NCBI RefSeq assembly: GCF_000217815.1
Contig: NC_015707.1
Coordinates: forward strand, 310,001-374,000
Length of the DNA: 64,000 bases
Direction: 5' to 3'
Source of the DNA: Pseudothermotoga thermarum DSM 5069
GTDB lineage: Bacteria > Thermotogota > Thermotogae > Thermotogales > DSM-5069
Position numbers and translations under genes: made by a program. Numbering within the stretch: position 1 is the first letter of the stretch; each line of letters starts with the position of its first letter. Under the pieces are notes generated by a model that saw only the letters and a program-made list of their open reading frames with translations, was not told the DNA's origin and did not search any database. Positions 8,381 to 18,021 of this stretch are shown here, piece after piece.

Positions 8381-9986
8381 GGGTATGGAAGATTTTGAAA
8401 AGTATCTGGATTGGATTGAGGTTAGACCAGGGCAAACGGTTGAGGGGACCATCACAAGGATAAGTCCTGGTGAGGGAATATACGTTGATTGTAAGGCAAA
8501 ATCGGAAGGCTTTGTTCCAATTGATGAGCTTGTTTTTCCGTTGGAAAATTACAAAGTTGGTCAAAAATTGAAACTGCAGGTTTTAAAAATTGGCGGCGAA
8601 GAAGAATCAATAACTTTGTCCGAAAAAAAGCCTTATGCTAGGATGATCAGATCTAGGATCTTGGAAGCTTACGAAAAGGGAGAAACAGTTAAAGGAAAGA
8701 TCGTTGATCAAATACAGGGAGGATACAGAGTTTTGTTGTACAACAGCATTGAAGCTTTTCTTCCAGGATCCCATTCTATGATCAAAAGAGAGGAGCCAAT
8801 TCCTCAAGAGGAACTAGATTTCTTGATTGTTGAATGCGAATTTGGTAAAAGAAGACAAAGGTTAGTCGTATCGAGAAAAGCCATTTTGGAAAAACAAAAG
8901 AAGGAATTCTTCTCAACCCACAAGGTTGGAGACGTTGTTGAAGGAATCGTTGAAAAGGTAACAGACAGCCACGCTTTGCTGAACATCAATTCTTGTATCT
9001 CCGCGATCTTGCCGCGTTCAGAAGTTTCACACGACAAGAAATTAGATCCAACGGATGTTCTCAAAAAGAACGAAAAAGTCAAGGTGAAAATAGTTGAATT
9101 GGATGAGGCTTCTTCGAAGATTGTCGTCAGTTTAAAGGCCATGGAACCAGATCCATGGGAAAACATAGCAGAAAGGTATCCTGTGGGAAAAATCGTTCAA
9201 GGCACGATAGTGAAGATAGTACCATTTGGTTTGTTTGTCAACTTAGAACCTGGAATAGATGGTTTGGTGAGAATTTCGGAAATCTTTTGGGGAAACAAGA
9301 AGGTAGACCTTCGCAAGTACTTCAAAGTTGGTGAAATGATTCAGGTTGAGGTCATAGAAGTTGATCCGCAGAACAAGAGAATAGACCTAAGTTACAAAAG
9401 AGCCAAGGGAGATCCATGGGAGAACATTTTTGAAAGGTATAAGGAAGGCGAAACAGCCGAAGGTACAATTTTAAAGGTTCTTCCAACCGGTTTGATAGTG
9501 GAATTCGAGGATGGAATAAGCGGTTTTGTTCCAAGATCTGAACTTTCGTGGGAAAAGATCAGCGATCCAACTCAGCACTTCAAAGAAGGTCAAAAGGTCA
9601 AAGTAAAAATACTGTCAATCGATGACAAGCAAAGAAGAATGAGGTTAAGTATAAAAGAACTTTTCCCAGACCCATGGCAGGATGTTTTGACCAAACTTGG
9701 TGAAAACAGAGAAGTAAATGTTGTGGTTCAATCCAAGGTAAATTCAGGGTATATTGTTAAGTTGTTGGATTACAATGTGGAAGGGTTCATGCCTGCATCA
9801 CATGCAAGTGGTGATTTAAAAGAAGGAGATAAGCTGGAAGTGTTGGTTTTAAGGTTGGTACCTGAGCGCCGAAAGATTTTGGTTAGCCAGAAGAAACTAG
9901 AGGAAAAAAGAGCTTACGAGGAATACAAGAAGAAAGAACAAGAACTTAGTGTTCAAAACACCCTTGCCAGCAAGTTGAAGAAGTGA
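8370..9986 (+). CDS. rpsA: 30S ribosomal protein S1 (six S1 domains)
   Basis: RNA-binding ribosomal protein that helps load mRNA onto the 30S subunit. The 538-residue protein contains six S1/OB repeats, recognisable by their openings: VEGTITRI, VKGKIVDQ, VEGIVEKV, VQGTIVKI, AEGTILKV, and a divergent final one (VNVVVQSK). Repeats 4 and 5 are the most canonical. The C-terminal tail is lysine-rich and charged. I use the ATG at 8370, which has GGGAGGG at 6 bases; the in-frame GTG 15 bases upstream would contain that site. It overlaps ispH by 11 bases and der by 4. Confidence 0.94.
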   Translation: MDIKGMEDFEKYLDWIEVRPGQTVEGTITRISPGEGIYVDCKAKSEGFVPIDELVFPLENYKVGQKLKLQVLKIGGEEESITLSEKKPYARMIRSRILEAYEKGETVKGKIVDQIQGGYRVLLYNSIEAFLPGSHSMIKREEPIPQEELDFLIVECEFGKRRQRLVVSRKAILEKQKKEFFSTHKVGDVVEGIVEKVTDSHALLNINSCISAILPRSEVSHDKKLDPTDVLKKNEKVKVKIVELDEASSKIVVSLKAMEPDPWENIAERYPVGKIVQGTIVKIVPFGLFVNLEPGIDGLVRISEIFWGNKKVDLRKYFKVGEMIQVEVIEVDPQNKRIDLSYKRAKGDPWENIFERYKEGETAEGTILKVLPTGLIVEFEDGISGFVPRSELSWEKISDPTQHFKEGQKVKVKILSIDDKQRRMRLSIKELFPDPWQDVLTKLGENREVNVVVQSKVNSGYIVKLLDYNVEGFMPASHASGDLKEGDKLEVLVLRLVPERRKILVSQKKLEEKRAYEEYKKKEQELSVQNTLASKLKK

Positions 9987-11299
9987 GTATGGCGGTAGTT
10001 GTTATAGCAGGAAGGACAAACGTAGGTAAATCCACCCTTTTTAACAGATTAATCGGCAAACGAAAGGCGATAACTGAAGACGCCGAGGGCGTTACTCGTG
10101 ATTCTTTGAAAGGTCTCGTCGATTACGACGGGACCGTTTTTGAATTGTACGATACCTGTGGGGTTTTCTCAGACGCCGAGGACGAAATGCTTTCTTCAAT
10201 GAGAAACAGAGCGTTCAAAACCTACGAAAAGGCCGATTTGATCCTGTTCGTTGTGGATGGGCGTGCTGGTATAACAGCCGAAGACGAATACGTTGCTGAA
10301 AAACTCAGAAAACTTGGTAAAAAGGTGATACTCGTCATAAACAAGAGTGAAAATCCAAAAGTCGTTGAAGCAAACCTAGGAGAATTTTTGAAACTTGGCT
10401 TTACAGATTACGTTATCATAAGTGCTCAACACGGCATCAACGTAGATGTCCTTTTGGATAAAATCGTTCAATATATAGGAAAACAACCGTTTGAAGAGAA
10501 AATTCAACAAAATCTTGAATGTCCGAAGATTGCTATCGTTGGAAAACCCAATGTTGGAAAATCTTCGCTGTTCAACGCCATCCTGAAGGACGATAGAGCC
10601 ACTGTAACATCGATACCTGGTACCACAAGAGATCCCGTTGATGAACTTGTTAATTTCGAAGGGAAAAGCTATGTTTTCATCGACACCGCAGGTCTTAGAA
10701 GAAAAAGCAGAATAGAATACAAAAGTTTGGAGCACTACAGTGTTGCAAGGACCATAGACGTTATAGAAGGAGCGGACGTAGTATTGCTTGTCATAGACGC
10801 AACCGAAGGTGTGACCAGGCAAGACAAAAGAATTGCCGGTTTGGCTATAAGAAGGGGCAAAGCACTTGTGATAGTAATAAACAAGTGCGATCTGGTCAAG
10901 GTATCTCAGGAAGAATACAGAAATTGGGTTTATGCGGAGGCACCGTTTTTGGACAGCTACGATGTGGTTTTCACGAGCGCTGTGAAATATTATGGTATAA
11001 AAGAACTTTTCAAAGCCATTGACGAAGCTTATTCGTCTTATTGCAGGACGGTTTCAAAAGCAGCTTTAAACAAGCTTGTTTCTCAATTACCTATACTTTC
11101 ACCTAACCTTGTTTTTGGAGAACTTAAAATTTTCTCCATCGAACAGGTTGGTACAAAGCCTCCAAAGTTTACCGTTGTTGTCAACAAGAAAGAACATGTG
11201 AATCAACAAGTGTCAAAAACCATTGAAAATCTCATAAGAGACCGTGTTGACGAGTTTAGAGGCTCTCCGTTGATTTTAACGTTTAAGGAGAGGCGATAA
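9983..11299 (+). CDS. der: Ribosome biogenesis GTPase Der (EngA)
   Basis: Double-GTPase needed for assembly of the 50S subunit. The 438-residue protein has two G domains followed by a KH-like domain (about 350-438). The first P-loop is GRTNVGKST, with Thr where Pro is usual; the second is the standard GKPNVGKSS near residue 187. DTCGVF and DTAGLRRKS are the two G3 motifs, and NKSE and NKCD are the G4 motifs. The gene starts GTG, overlapping the rpsA stop by 4 bases; an ATG 6 bases further in is an equally good start. Confidence 0.95.
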   Translation: MSMAVVVIAGRTNVGKSTLFNRLIGKRKAITEDAEGVTRDSLKGLVDYDGTVFELYDTCGVFSDAEDEMLSSMRNRAFKTYEKADLILFVVDGRAGITAEDEYVAEKLRKLGKKVILVINKSENPKVVEANLGEFLKLGFTDYVIISAQHGINVDVLLDKIVQYIGKQPFEEKIQQNLECPKIAIVGKPNVGKSSLFNAILKDDRATVTSIPGTTRDPVDELVNFEGKSYVFIDTAGLRRKSRIEYKSLEHYSVARTIDVIEGADVVLLVIDATEGVTRQDKRIAGLAIRRGKALVIVINKCDLVKVSQEEYRNWVYAEAPFLDSYDVVFTSAVKYYGIKELFKAIDEAYSSYCRTVSKAALNKLVSQLPILSPNLVFGELKIFSIEQVGTKPPKFTVVVNKKEHVNQQVSKTIENLIRDRVDEFRGSPLILTFKERR

Positions 11300-11301
11300 T
11301 T

Positions 11302-11910
11302 ATGATTCACTTACTTGCCGGGTTAATCTGCTATTTATGTGGATCCATCCCATTCAGTTATCTTTTGCCAAAGCTTAAAAAGATCGACGTGAGAACTGTG
11401 GGAAGTGGAAATGTTGGCGGAACAAACGCTTTGCGAGCGGCAGGGCCAGTTATCGGTTTTTCCTGTATGATACTGGATGCGCTAAAAGCCTTCATCCCTG
11501 TGCTTGTTTTTTCAAAGCTGAGTGGGATGGATCCTAAAGTAGTTGGAATTGCAGCAATAGCGGCCGTTCTGGGACACGATTTTCCAATTTTTTTGAAATT
11601 CAAAGGTGGTAAGGGTGTGGCAAGTACGACTGGTGTGATGTTCGCAATATGTTACCCATGTGGGTTTGTTTTCCTTGCAGTTTGGCTTTTGATTGTTTTG
11701 ACAACCAAATTTGTTTCGCTAGGTTCAATAATAGGTCTTTACACAGCTTCTTTAGTTGGCTTTTTCTTCAACACAAACTTTGGTGTTCTGTTTTTAATAC
11801 TCGCCACCATTTCAACCGTTAGACATTCGGATAACGTTGAAAGGCTTCTTCACGGTACAGAGAGAAAAACCGATCTTTTGGCGTTTTTGAAGAAGAGGCG
11901 ACCTTCTTGA
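11302..11910 (+). CDS. plsY: Acyl-phosphate:glycerol-3-phosphate acyltransferase
   Basis: Membrane enzyme that transfers the acyl group from acyl-phosphate to glycerol-3-phosphate, the first step of phospholipid synthesis. The 202-residue protein has about five membrane helices and the three conserved cytoplasmic motifs: GSIPFSYLL near residue 14, GSGNVGGTNALR near 35, and GHDFPIFLKFKGGKGVA near 92. It starts two bases after der and overlaps the next gene by 4 bases. Confidence 0.95.
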   Translation: MIHLLAGLICYLCGSIPFSYLLPKLKKIDVRTVGSGNVGGTNALRAAGPVIGFSCMILDALKAFIPVLVFSKLSGMDPKVVGIAAIAAVLGHDFPIFLKFKGGKGVASTTGVMFAICYPCGFVFLAVWLLIVLTTKFVSLGSIIGLYTASLVGFFFNTNFGVLFLILATISTVRHSDNVERLLHGTERKTDLLAFLKKRRPS

Positions 11911-13511
11911 GGAAGTTCTTTGTATTTTTGACGGTTTTGCTTTTTGTGACAGCCTTTGGAATCATCACTGAGGAACAAGCAAGGGAATATTTTTCAAAAG
12001 CCCTTATGGCTTGGTATGAGGGAGATGTGAAAAGGGCAAAGGAACTTATGGAAACGGCCACATCTGGACTTATCTACGTCACCGATATACCAGATTTTTG
12101 GTACTTCATGGCAAAGATAGACATAGATATGAGAGCAATTCAAAAAGCTCAAGAGGATTTAAAAACTATCTTGGTGATAAGTCCAGGAAAAGATGAAGTA
12201 TTATCCCTGTTGAAGGAAATCGACATCCTTCAGCGTGAATTCACTTTTACAAAGCCTGTGGTTTTGGAAAAGTTACTCTCAGCATCCGGATTTTCACACG
12301 GCATAGAGTACTTCTACTCTCCAACGGCGGCTGTATTGTACGGTGATACTGTCATAATCGCAGACCAGGCAAATCAACGCATTGTTCTGTTTAAATACGG
12401 TGCCTATACGGTGATAAAAACAACGGTGGAACCGGTTTCTTTGGAGATTTCTCCAAATGGAGAAATTTTTGCAGCGGGAAGAAAAGCCGTTGTTAAAATC
12501 GATCTAACAACTAGGGATGAAAAAGTTATCCACGATGGTTTTTCCAACGCTCTTTTGGCTGGTTTTGACAGGGTAGGAAGACTTTGGGGAAGCGATGTGA
12601 ACAGACTTTTTTTCATCGAAGACGATCAAGTGACGTTCTTAAACCTACCGGGATTTTTCGTTATTCAGGACGTTGAAATTTCCCACAATGGAATTTGGAT
12701 CTTGGATCTTTTATCTGACAAACTTATTCTTTTTGATTTTTCAGGAAAAAAGCTTGAAGAAAGGCCTGCATTGGGTGGTAGATGCTTTGAAGTCGCCATA
12801 TCTGGTGATCCGATTGTTCTAACCAAAAACAACGAATTAGTTTTGGTTGGCAAGAATCAGTTGCAAACGGTATCAAAATTGGGCGACGGAGTTGTTTTGT
12901 TTGACTATCGCTATCCGTTTTTGATCACTTTTGATTGGCACAGGCATGTTGTCGATGTTTATCCAATGAAGGGAGAAGAACCGATTTTCGTTAGGGTGGA
13001 CAGTTTGAGTTTTCTAGAGGAAACAATTCGATTGAATTTCAGAGTAGAAAACATTTTTGGTGATGCGATTCCTTTCTTGGTTGGTTTGCTTCAAGTTCGA
13101 GAAGGCGGTGGAGCGGTTTACTACGAATTTAAAATTGCTTGCACTCAGATTGAATGGTTAAACCCGCAAAAAGACTTTTTAAGTTCTGCTTTACCCTATC
13201 TTAGAAGGGGAAAAGCTTACGGTGTTCTTTTCGAAAAATCACCTGCAGATCTTTCCAGAGCAGATTTAATCACGTTGAAAGGCAAGAATGTGAGAATTTT
13301 TCTTATGGAAAAAGCGAATGATTTAATTTTGCTTACGGGCGGAGCAGGTGAAGTGAGACAAAGAAAACCGATCTGCCTTCCTTACTACACCGCAACTTTT
13401 AGAAGAACTCGTCCTATACCATCGGACATAACCCCTGTTACGGTATCTGTGAAGATCGGGAATGAAATTTATTCAGACACCGTTTATTACACAAGAGGAA
13501 TGATCCAATGA
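11907..13511 (+). CDS. Exported TPR / beta-propeller protein of unknown function
   Basis: A 534-residue protein with a short signal peptide (MRKFFVFLTVLLFVTAFG), so it probably acts outside the inner membrane. After the signal comes a TPR-like helical region (about residues 25-100, with YFSKALMAWYEGDVKRAKEL and a second repeat). Then follow repeated NHL/propeller-like strands such as YGDTVIIADQANQRIVLFK and SLEISPNGEIFAAG (about 130-370). The last part, about 380-534, is not recognised. The TTG start overlaps plsY by 4 bases, and the stop overlaps the next TPR gene by 4, so the three are coupled. It may be a scaffold for an envelope complex, but this is a guess. Confidence 0.7.
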   Translation: MRKFFVFLTVLLFVTAFGIITEEQAREYFSKALMAWYEGDVKRAKELMETATSGLIYVTDIPDFWYFMAKIDIDMRAIQKAQEDLKTILVISPGKDEVLSLLKEIDILQREFTFTKPVVLEKLLSASGFSHGIEYFYSPTAAVLYGDTVIIADQANQRIVLFKYGAYTVIKTTVEPVSLEISPNGEIFAAGRKAVVKIDLTTRDEKVIHDGFSNALLAGFDRVGRLWGSDVNRLFFIEDDQVTFLNLPGFFVIQDVEISHNGIWILDLLSDKLILFDFSGKKLEERPALGGRCFEVAISGDPIVLTKNNELVLVGKNQLQTVSKLGDGVVLFDYRYPFLITFDWHRHVVDVYPMKGEEPIFVRVDSLSFLEETIRLNFRVENIFGDAIPFLVGLLQVREGGGAVYYEFKIACTQIEWLNPQKDFLSSALPYLRRGKAYGVLFEKSPADLSRADLITLKGKNVRIFLMEKANDLILLTGGAGEVRQRKPICLPYYTATFRRTRPIPSDITPVTVSVKIGNEIYSDTVYYTRGMIQ

Positions 13512-13990
13512 GTATTGAGGAAATTTTTCAAAAAGCCGTTCAACTGTCGCAAGACGGTCAATTTGAAGAGGCAGAAAAGCTTTACAAACAATGCCTTGAA
13601 ATTGAGCCAGGACATCCTGAAATTTGGAACAATTTAGGAAACATTTACAGAAGGGTAGGGCAAATTGCCAAATCGATAGAAGCCTATCAAAAGGCTATAG
13701 AACTTGATTCTTCTTACGCTCCTGCTTATTTAAACCTTGCCTGTACGCTTTTGACAATCGATAGGTACGATATGGCAAAACTTGTGCTTTTGAAGCTGGT
13801 GAACATGAACTTTCAAGTGGCTAAATCGTTGGCGATGCTTGTGGTTTGTCACCTACAGCTGAACGAGCAAATCGAAGCTTTGAAACTTTTTAGAGAAAAC
13901 AAAGACAACCAAGAATTCTTGAACGAGCTTGAGGAGTACGGTGTTTTGAACTATTTGTTTGAGCTCGACAAACAATGGAGCATGATTTAA
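13508..13990 (+). CDS. TPR repeat protein
   Basis: A 160-residue cytoplasmic protein with at least three tetratricopeptide repeats in the first 110 residues (GQFEEAEKLYKQCLEIEPGH, then GQIAKSIEAYQKAIELDSSY). No signal peptide or enzyme domain is seen. It is coupled by an ATGA overlap to the exported propeller protein and is likely its partner or an unrelated adaptor. It ends tail to tail with the sigma factor gene, overlapping by 4 bases. Confidence 0.8.
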   Translation: MSIEEIFQKAVQLSQDGQFEEAEKLYKQCLEIEPGHPEIWNNLGNIYRRVGQIAKSIEAYQKAIELDSSYAPAYLNLACTLLTIDRYDMAKLVLLKLVNMNFQVAKSLAMLVVCHLQLNEQIEALKLFRENKDNQEFLNELEEYGVLNYLFELDKQWSMI

Positions 13991-14607
13991 TCTTCGAAGA
14001 AAAGGTTGAACAAAATTGGACTGATTTTCTCTCTGACGATCCTTTTGAATTTTTGAATTGTGTTGTCTATCTTTTTGAATTCCACATTCAGTTTTCTTCC
14101 TATTTCTTCGTAGCTTTCTCCGCTTGCCCATAGTTCCACTATTTCCTTTTCCAAATCCTTCAAGTGTTGTTTTGCTTGTTCTAGGATTATTTCTGCAACG
14201 GCAGACTTTTGGGTTGAAACAGACGAATCTTCGAAGATGTAACCAGGTTCTTCTGATTCCTCAACGTTTAGCTGATCAACGCTGACTGCGTCAGTCAGCA
14301 TTTTGTTCTTCTTGCGATTCAGGTAAGTTAAAAAGGATTTCAACTCCGATTCTATGCTTCGCCATGCAAAGGATGAAAATCCGCTCTTGTCGGGCTGATA
14401 GTAATACGCGGCTTTTATCAACCCGACCAATCCATTTTGAACGAGATCTTCAAACTGAGCCCAAGGCGCGTAGTACTTTGAAGATATTTTCACAACCATT
14501 GGGTAATATCTTTCCACGATGAGCTCTAAAGCTTCGTTGAAACCACTTTGTACAAGTTCAACTAACTCTTCCGTTTTTTTGGACCTAAGCCGATGTTTTA
14601 TCGACAA
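13987..14607 (-). CDS. RNA polymerase sigma factor, SigH (Spo0H)-like
   Basis: A 206-residue sigma-70 family member with regions 2 and 4 only. Region 2 (residues about 10-95) includes the core-binding helix FEDLVQNGLVGLIKAAYYY. Region 4 (about 145-195) has the helix-turn-helix SYEEIGRKLNVEFKKIDNTI. The pattern KKIDNTIQKFKR in the recognition helix resembles KSIDNALQRVKR of Bacillus SigH, so I place it near SigH rather than ECF factors; this is from memory of that sequence. The TTG start lies three bases after the HAD phosphatase gene stop, so the two form an operon. No anti-sigma factor is next to it. Confidence 0.82.
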   Translation of the reverse strand: MSIKHRLRSKKTEELVELVQSGFNEALELIVERYYPMVVKISSKYYAPWAQFEDLVQNGLVGLIKAAYYYQPDKSGFSSFAWRSIESELKSFLTYLNRKKNKMLTDAVSVDQLNVEESEEPGYIFEDSSVSTQKSAVAEIILEQAKQHLKDLEKEIVELWASGESYEEIGRKLNVEFKKIDNTIQKFKRIVREKISPILFNLFFED

Positions 14608-14610
14608 AGC

Positions 14611-15408
14611 TCATTCACCACTTTCTTTTTGCAAAAGTTTTGCAAGTTCACCTATATTTTCAACCACTATGTCTGGTTTAATGCTTGAATTTCGAAGATC
14701 TTCCAAAGTTGTTTCACCTGTGAGAACAAGGATGGACAGAATGCCAGACCTTCTTGCAAATTCTATATCTGTGTACAGCCTGTCACCAACCATTGCGATT
14801 TTTTCCCTTGAAACACCTGTTTTCTTCATCACCATTTCGAGCATCAAGGGGTTTGGCTTTCCCACTATGTAATCTGGAAGCCTTCCTGTGGATTTTTCAA
14901 TCAAAGCTATGTAAGAACCGGCATCCGGCAGTGGACCTTCCAAAGATGGACAGTTTATATCCGGGTGAGTTGCAACATACAAGAGATTTTTCCTCAAATA
15001 AATGCAGGCTTTTGCAAGCTTTTCGTAGTTTATCTCCGTATCGTATCCCAAAACAACTATTTCTGGATCTTCCTGAACGATTTTATGACCGTATTTTTCA
15101 AAGGTTTTTGCAAGCTTTTTTGTACCAACCAAAAATATCCTGAGTGTGCCATAACGTTCTTTCAAGAATATCCCAGTAGCATCCCCGGATGTGAAAACCT
15201 CTATCTTACCATCCAATCCCATTTTTCTAAGCTTTTCGGCGTAACTTTCAGAATCATTTGAAGAATTGTTTGTTAAAAACATAAAATTTTTGCCTTGTTT
15301 TCTTAGGGTATCTACAAATTCAATGGAACCTGGAAGCAACTTGTTTCCAAGGTAAAACGTTCCATCCATATCCAAAAGGAAAAGTTCAATGTCTTTAAGA
15401 TCTCTCAA
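14611..15408 (-). CDS. HAD-IIA family sugar phosphatase (NagD-like)
   Basis: A 265-residue HAD phosphatase. Motif I is LLDMDGTFYLGN near residue 10, motif II is FLTNNSS near 45, and motif III/IV is the segment KPNPLML to MVGDRLYTDIEFA near residues 190-220. The NagD-type C2 cap lies between. The DMDGT signature and overall layout match the Thermotoga maritima NagD-like p-nitrophenyl phosphatase. Physiological substrates of such enzymes are usually sugar or nucleotide phosphates, not known here. I start at the TTG with GAGGTG at 6 bases, rather than an in-frame TTG 18 bases upstream. Upstream gene of the sigma factor in the same operon. Confidence 0.88.
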   Translation of the reverse strand: MRDLKDIELFLLDMDGTFYLGNKLLPGSIEFVDTLRKQGKNFMFLTNNSSNDSESYAEKLRKMGLDGKIEVFTSGDATGIFLKERYGTLRIFLVGTKKLAKTFEKYGHKIVQEDPEIVVLGYDTEINYEKLAKACIYLRKNLLYVATHPDINCPSLEGPLPDAGSYIALIEKSTGRLPDYIVGKPNPLMLEMVMKKTGVSREKIAMVGDRLYTDIEFARRSGILSILVLTGETTLEDLRNSSIKPDIVVENIGELAKLLQKESGE

Positions 15409-15508
15409 CCTTATCACCTCAACCAATACGATACCAAAAAAATTGAAGAGTGCATAGCATAAAAGGTTCTGAATGACTGAGGGAATTCCGGCCTTAACAA
15501 CATTTAGT

Positions 15509-15514
15509 TATAAT
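15509..15514 (+). promoter_or_regulatory. Possible -10 box for the GH2 gene
   Basis: TATAAT at 15509-15514 lies 40 bases before the GTG start. The -35 position, 17 bases upstream, reads TTCCGG and is poor, so the promoter may need an activator or may be weak. Confidence 0.35.
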
Positions 15515-15554
15515 TTGGTAAAGTTCAGCATATTCGCATGAAGGAGGAGTGAAC

Positions 15555-17921
15555 GTGAGAAACAAACTTGTCGACGGTTGGACTTTAATCTGTGGTGAAA
15601 AGGTTGTAGAAATATCGTCTGTTCCTCATCAATCCGATATCTCTCAGGAATCTTATCCAAACGCAAGTTGCCAGCAGTTGGTTTATGAGAGAAAGCTTGT
15701 GGAACTGAAAGGAATGGATGAGCGTAAAGCGATTCTGAGATTTCACGGTGTGGATCTTCAAGCATCTGTGTTTGTGAATGGTCAAAAGCTTTTGGATCAC
15801 GAGGGTGGATATGACTTGTTTGAAGTTGATCTTTCGAATTACGTAAAATTCGACGGTAACGATTTGCTCAGACTTGTTGTTTCTGATGTGGATGTGAGAG
15901 CCGAACCACACATTGTGATGGGCAAGCAAGATTGGTATGGCAACGCAACCGGAATTGTACAAGAAGTAGAGCTGTTGGTTGTGCCGCCAGTGTACATAAG
16001 TTCAGCGAGATTCTATCCACTGGATCTTTTTGGTAGAGTAAAAGGCATAGTCGAATTTTCCGACGGGAAGGACCATGAATTCCAACTTGAAATCTATGAC
16101 TCCAAGCATAACAAGGTTTACCAAAGCAAAGAGAAGAGCAGTTGTTTCGAATTTACGATTGTCAACCCACATCTGTGGTCTATTGATGATCCACATCTGT
16201 ACAAAGCCGTTGTAACATTGGAAACGGATGGATACATCGACCGGTTTGAAACATCGTTTGGAATAAGAATCTTTCAAACCAAAGATGACAAACTTTTGTT
16301 GAACGGAGAACCTGTTTACATTTTCGGAGCTTTGGATCAAAACTTTTATCCTATAACTCATTACTGTTTGCCTGACAGAAATTCTTTGGTGTCGGAATTA
16401 CTCAAAGCCAAAGAAATGGGGCTAAACCTTTTGAGATTTCACATGAAGATACCGGATGATCTGTACTTGGAAATAGCCGATGAAATAGGACTTTTGATTT
16501 GGATAGATCTTCCTTATGCAAGGATTCTGAACGATTCTTCGAAAAACTACCTCGAAAAACTGATGGAAAACCTTTTGGTAAGGCATGCCAATCATCCAAG
16601 TTTTGTGATGCTGTCCTTGATCAACGAGAGTTGGGGAATCGATTTGTCGATTGCCGAAGAAAGACAATGGCTTAGGAAATTTTACTTTAAAGCGAAGAAG
16701 TTTGATCCTACAAGAGTTTACGTTGACAACAGTGCGTGTATAGGTAATAAACACGTTATTTCAGACGTGGATGATTATCACTTCTATAAGGCGTATCCTT
16801 ACCACAACAAGGAATGGAAAGAACAGATAAAAGATTTTGCAAGCGGAAAATTTGAGAGTTTCTACGAACCTATCGATAAGAAATTGCCAAAACTTGTTTC
16901 AGAATTTGGTATTTGGGGAATTTCTGATCCAAAAACTTGGCTGGGAAAATGGTCTGAGTTTCCAGTAACCGTTATGGGATTGACGTTTGATCAAACTCAG
17001 CCTGCCTATGCACTACAAGGAATAGCAAACTTCCACGATCTTGACGATTTGATCTATCAAGCTCAACTCACACAGTTTCTTGGGTTGAAGTATCAAATTG
17101 AAACGATCAGAATGCAGCCAGAGATATCAGGTTATGTGATCACGGAATTTTCAGACATAGCTTGGGAAGCAAACGGTTTGCTTGACTACAACAGGATGCC
17201 AAAGCATTTTTATCCTTATTTGAAGTTTTTGAACAGCAAAGTTATAGGGATTATTCCGGATCATAATTCACTTTTGATCGAAGGGGATTTTTATACTGCG
17301 CCGCTTTGTGTGATCAACAGTGATTCAAAAGTTCTGAAGGCGAGAGTCTTGGTTAGAACAGAAAAAGATGTGATTTTGGATAAGACTATCGAAGTGCAAC
17401 CTTGGGAGATTAAGGAAATTTCTTCGCTTTCATTCAAACCAGATAAGACAATTCACAACATTTATGTGGAGATATTCAGCGATGGTAAACTTATCAGCAG
17501 GAATTTTTATCCGATGCAAGTTCTTGAGAGGAAAGCAGGGACATTTTTGTTGGAGTTTGTCGACAGCGATTTTTTTGTTGAAGATGGGTTAAGAGCGGTG
17601 AGAGAAAACACAAAAGTTGGTGGTGTATTGGATTTGAAAGGGGACTGGATAGGTGCGGCGACTGTTTTCAACGTCAAAAGAAGTTTGAACATAGCTGCGT
17701 TAATATGGGGACTAAATACAATAACAAGCGAGTATCTGCTTTTAGCAGAAGAGTCAAATCACTTTAGTTCTGAACAGTCTGTGATAACGAAGGTGTATGG
17801 CTGGGGATATGCGCTCGGTTCGTTGCTTTATGTTTCCAGGAAAGATGGAGAAACAAAGGTGTTCACAACGCTTAAGGATACAGAATTGAGTCGAGTTTTG
17901 ATTGCAAATCTGATTTGTTGA
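15555..17921 (+). CDS. Glycoside hydrolase family 2 protein
   Basis: A 788-residue intracellular glycosidase (no signal peptide). It has the GH2 layout: an N-terminal jelly-roll sugar-binding domain (VFVNGQKLLDHEGGYDLFEV), an Ig-like domain, the TIM barrel (about residues 255-560), and a C-terminal beta region. The acid/base is Glu358 in INESWG and the nucleophile is Glu450 in VSEFGIWG. GH2 covers beta-galactosidases, beta-glucuronidases and beta-mannosidases, and the sequence does not tell me which. It precedes nanE, a sugar ABC transporter and a ROK kinase, which suggests it releases an N-acetylmannosamine-type sugar from an imported glycoside. The GTG start follows AAGGAGGA at 6 bases. Confidence 0.88.
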   Translation: MRNKLVDGWTLICGEKVVEISSVPHQSDISQESYPNASCQQLVYERKLVELKGMDERKAILRFHGVDLQASVFVNGQKLLDHEGGYDLFEVDLSNYVKFDGNDLLRLVVSDVDVRAEPHIVMGKQDWYGNATGIVQEVELLVVPPVYISSARFYPLDLFGRVKGIVEFSDGKDHEFQLEIYDSKHNKVYQSKEKSSCFEFTIVNPHLWSIDDPHLYKAVVTLETDGYIDRFETSFGIRIFQTKDDKLLLNGEPVYIFGALDQNFYPITHYCLPDRNSLVSELLKAKEMGLNLLRFHMKIPDDLYLEIADEIGLLIWIDLPYARILNDSSKNYLEKLMENLLVRHANHPSFVMLSLINESWGIDLSIAEERQWLRKFYFKAKKFDPTRVYVDNSACIGNKHVISDVDDYHFYKAYPYHNKEWKEQIKDFASGKFESFYEPIDKKLPKLVSEFGIWGISDPKTWLGKWSEFPVTVMGLTFDQTQPAYALQGIANFHDLDDLIYQAQLTQFLGLKYQIETIRMQPEISGYVITEFSDIAWEANGLLDYNRMPKHFYPYLKFLNSKVIGIIPDHNSLLIEGDFYTAPLCVINSDSKVLKARVLVRTEKDVILDKTIEVQPWEIKEISSLSFKPDKTIHNIYVEIFSDGKLISRNFYPMQVLERKAGTFLLEFVDSDFFVEDGLRAVRENTKVGGVLDLKGDWIGAATVFNVKRSLNIAALIWGLNTITSEYLLLAEESNHFSSEQSVITKVYGWGYALGSLLYVSRKDGETKVFTTLKDTELSRVLIANLIC

Positions 17922-18021
17922 TTCTCGAATAAACCGAAAATTTCCTTCCCAACGTAGGTTTTGTTTTTAAAAGAAGCAGTTTTTGCCTTGATATGTATTT
18001 TTTCACCTTATTTTCAACTAC

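Noticed and set aside
10376-10822. 148-codon open frame opposite der
   Set aside because: It lies wholly inside the der gene on the other strand, has no ribosome site and encodes a composition unlike real proteins here.
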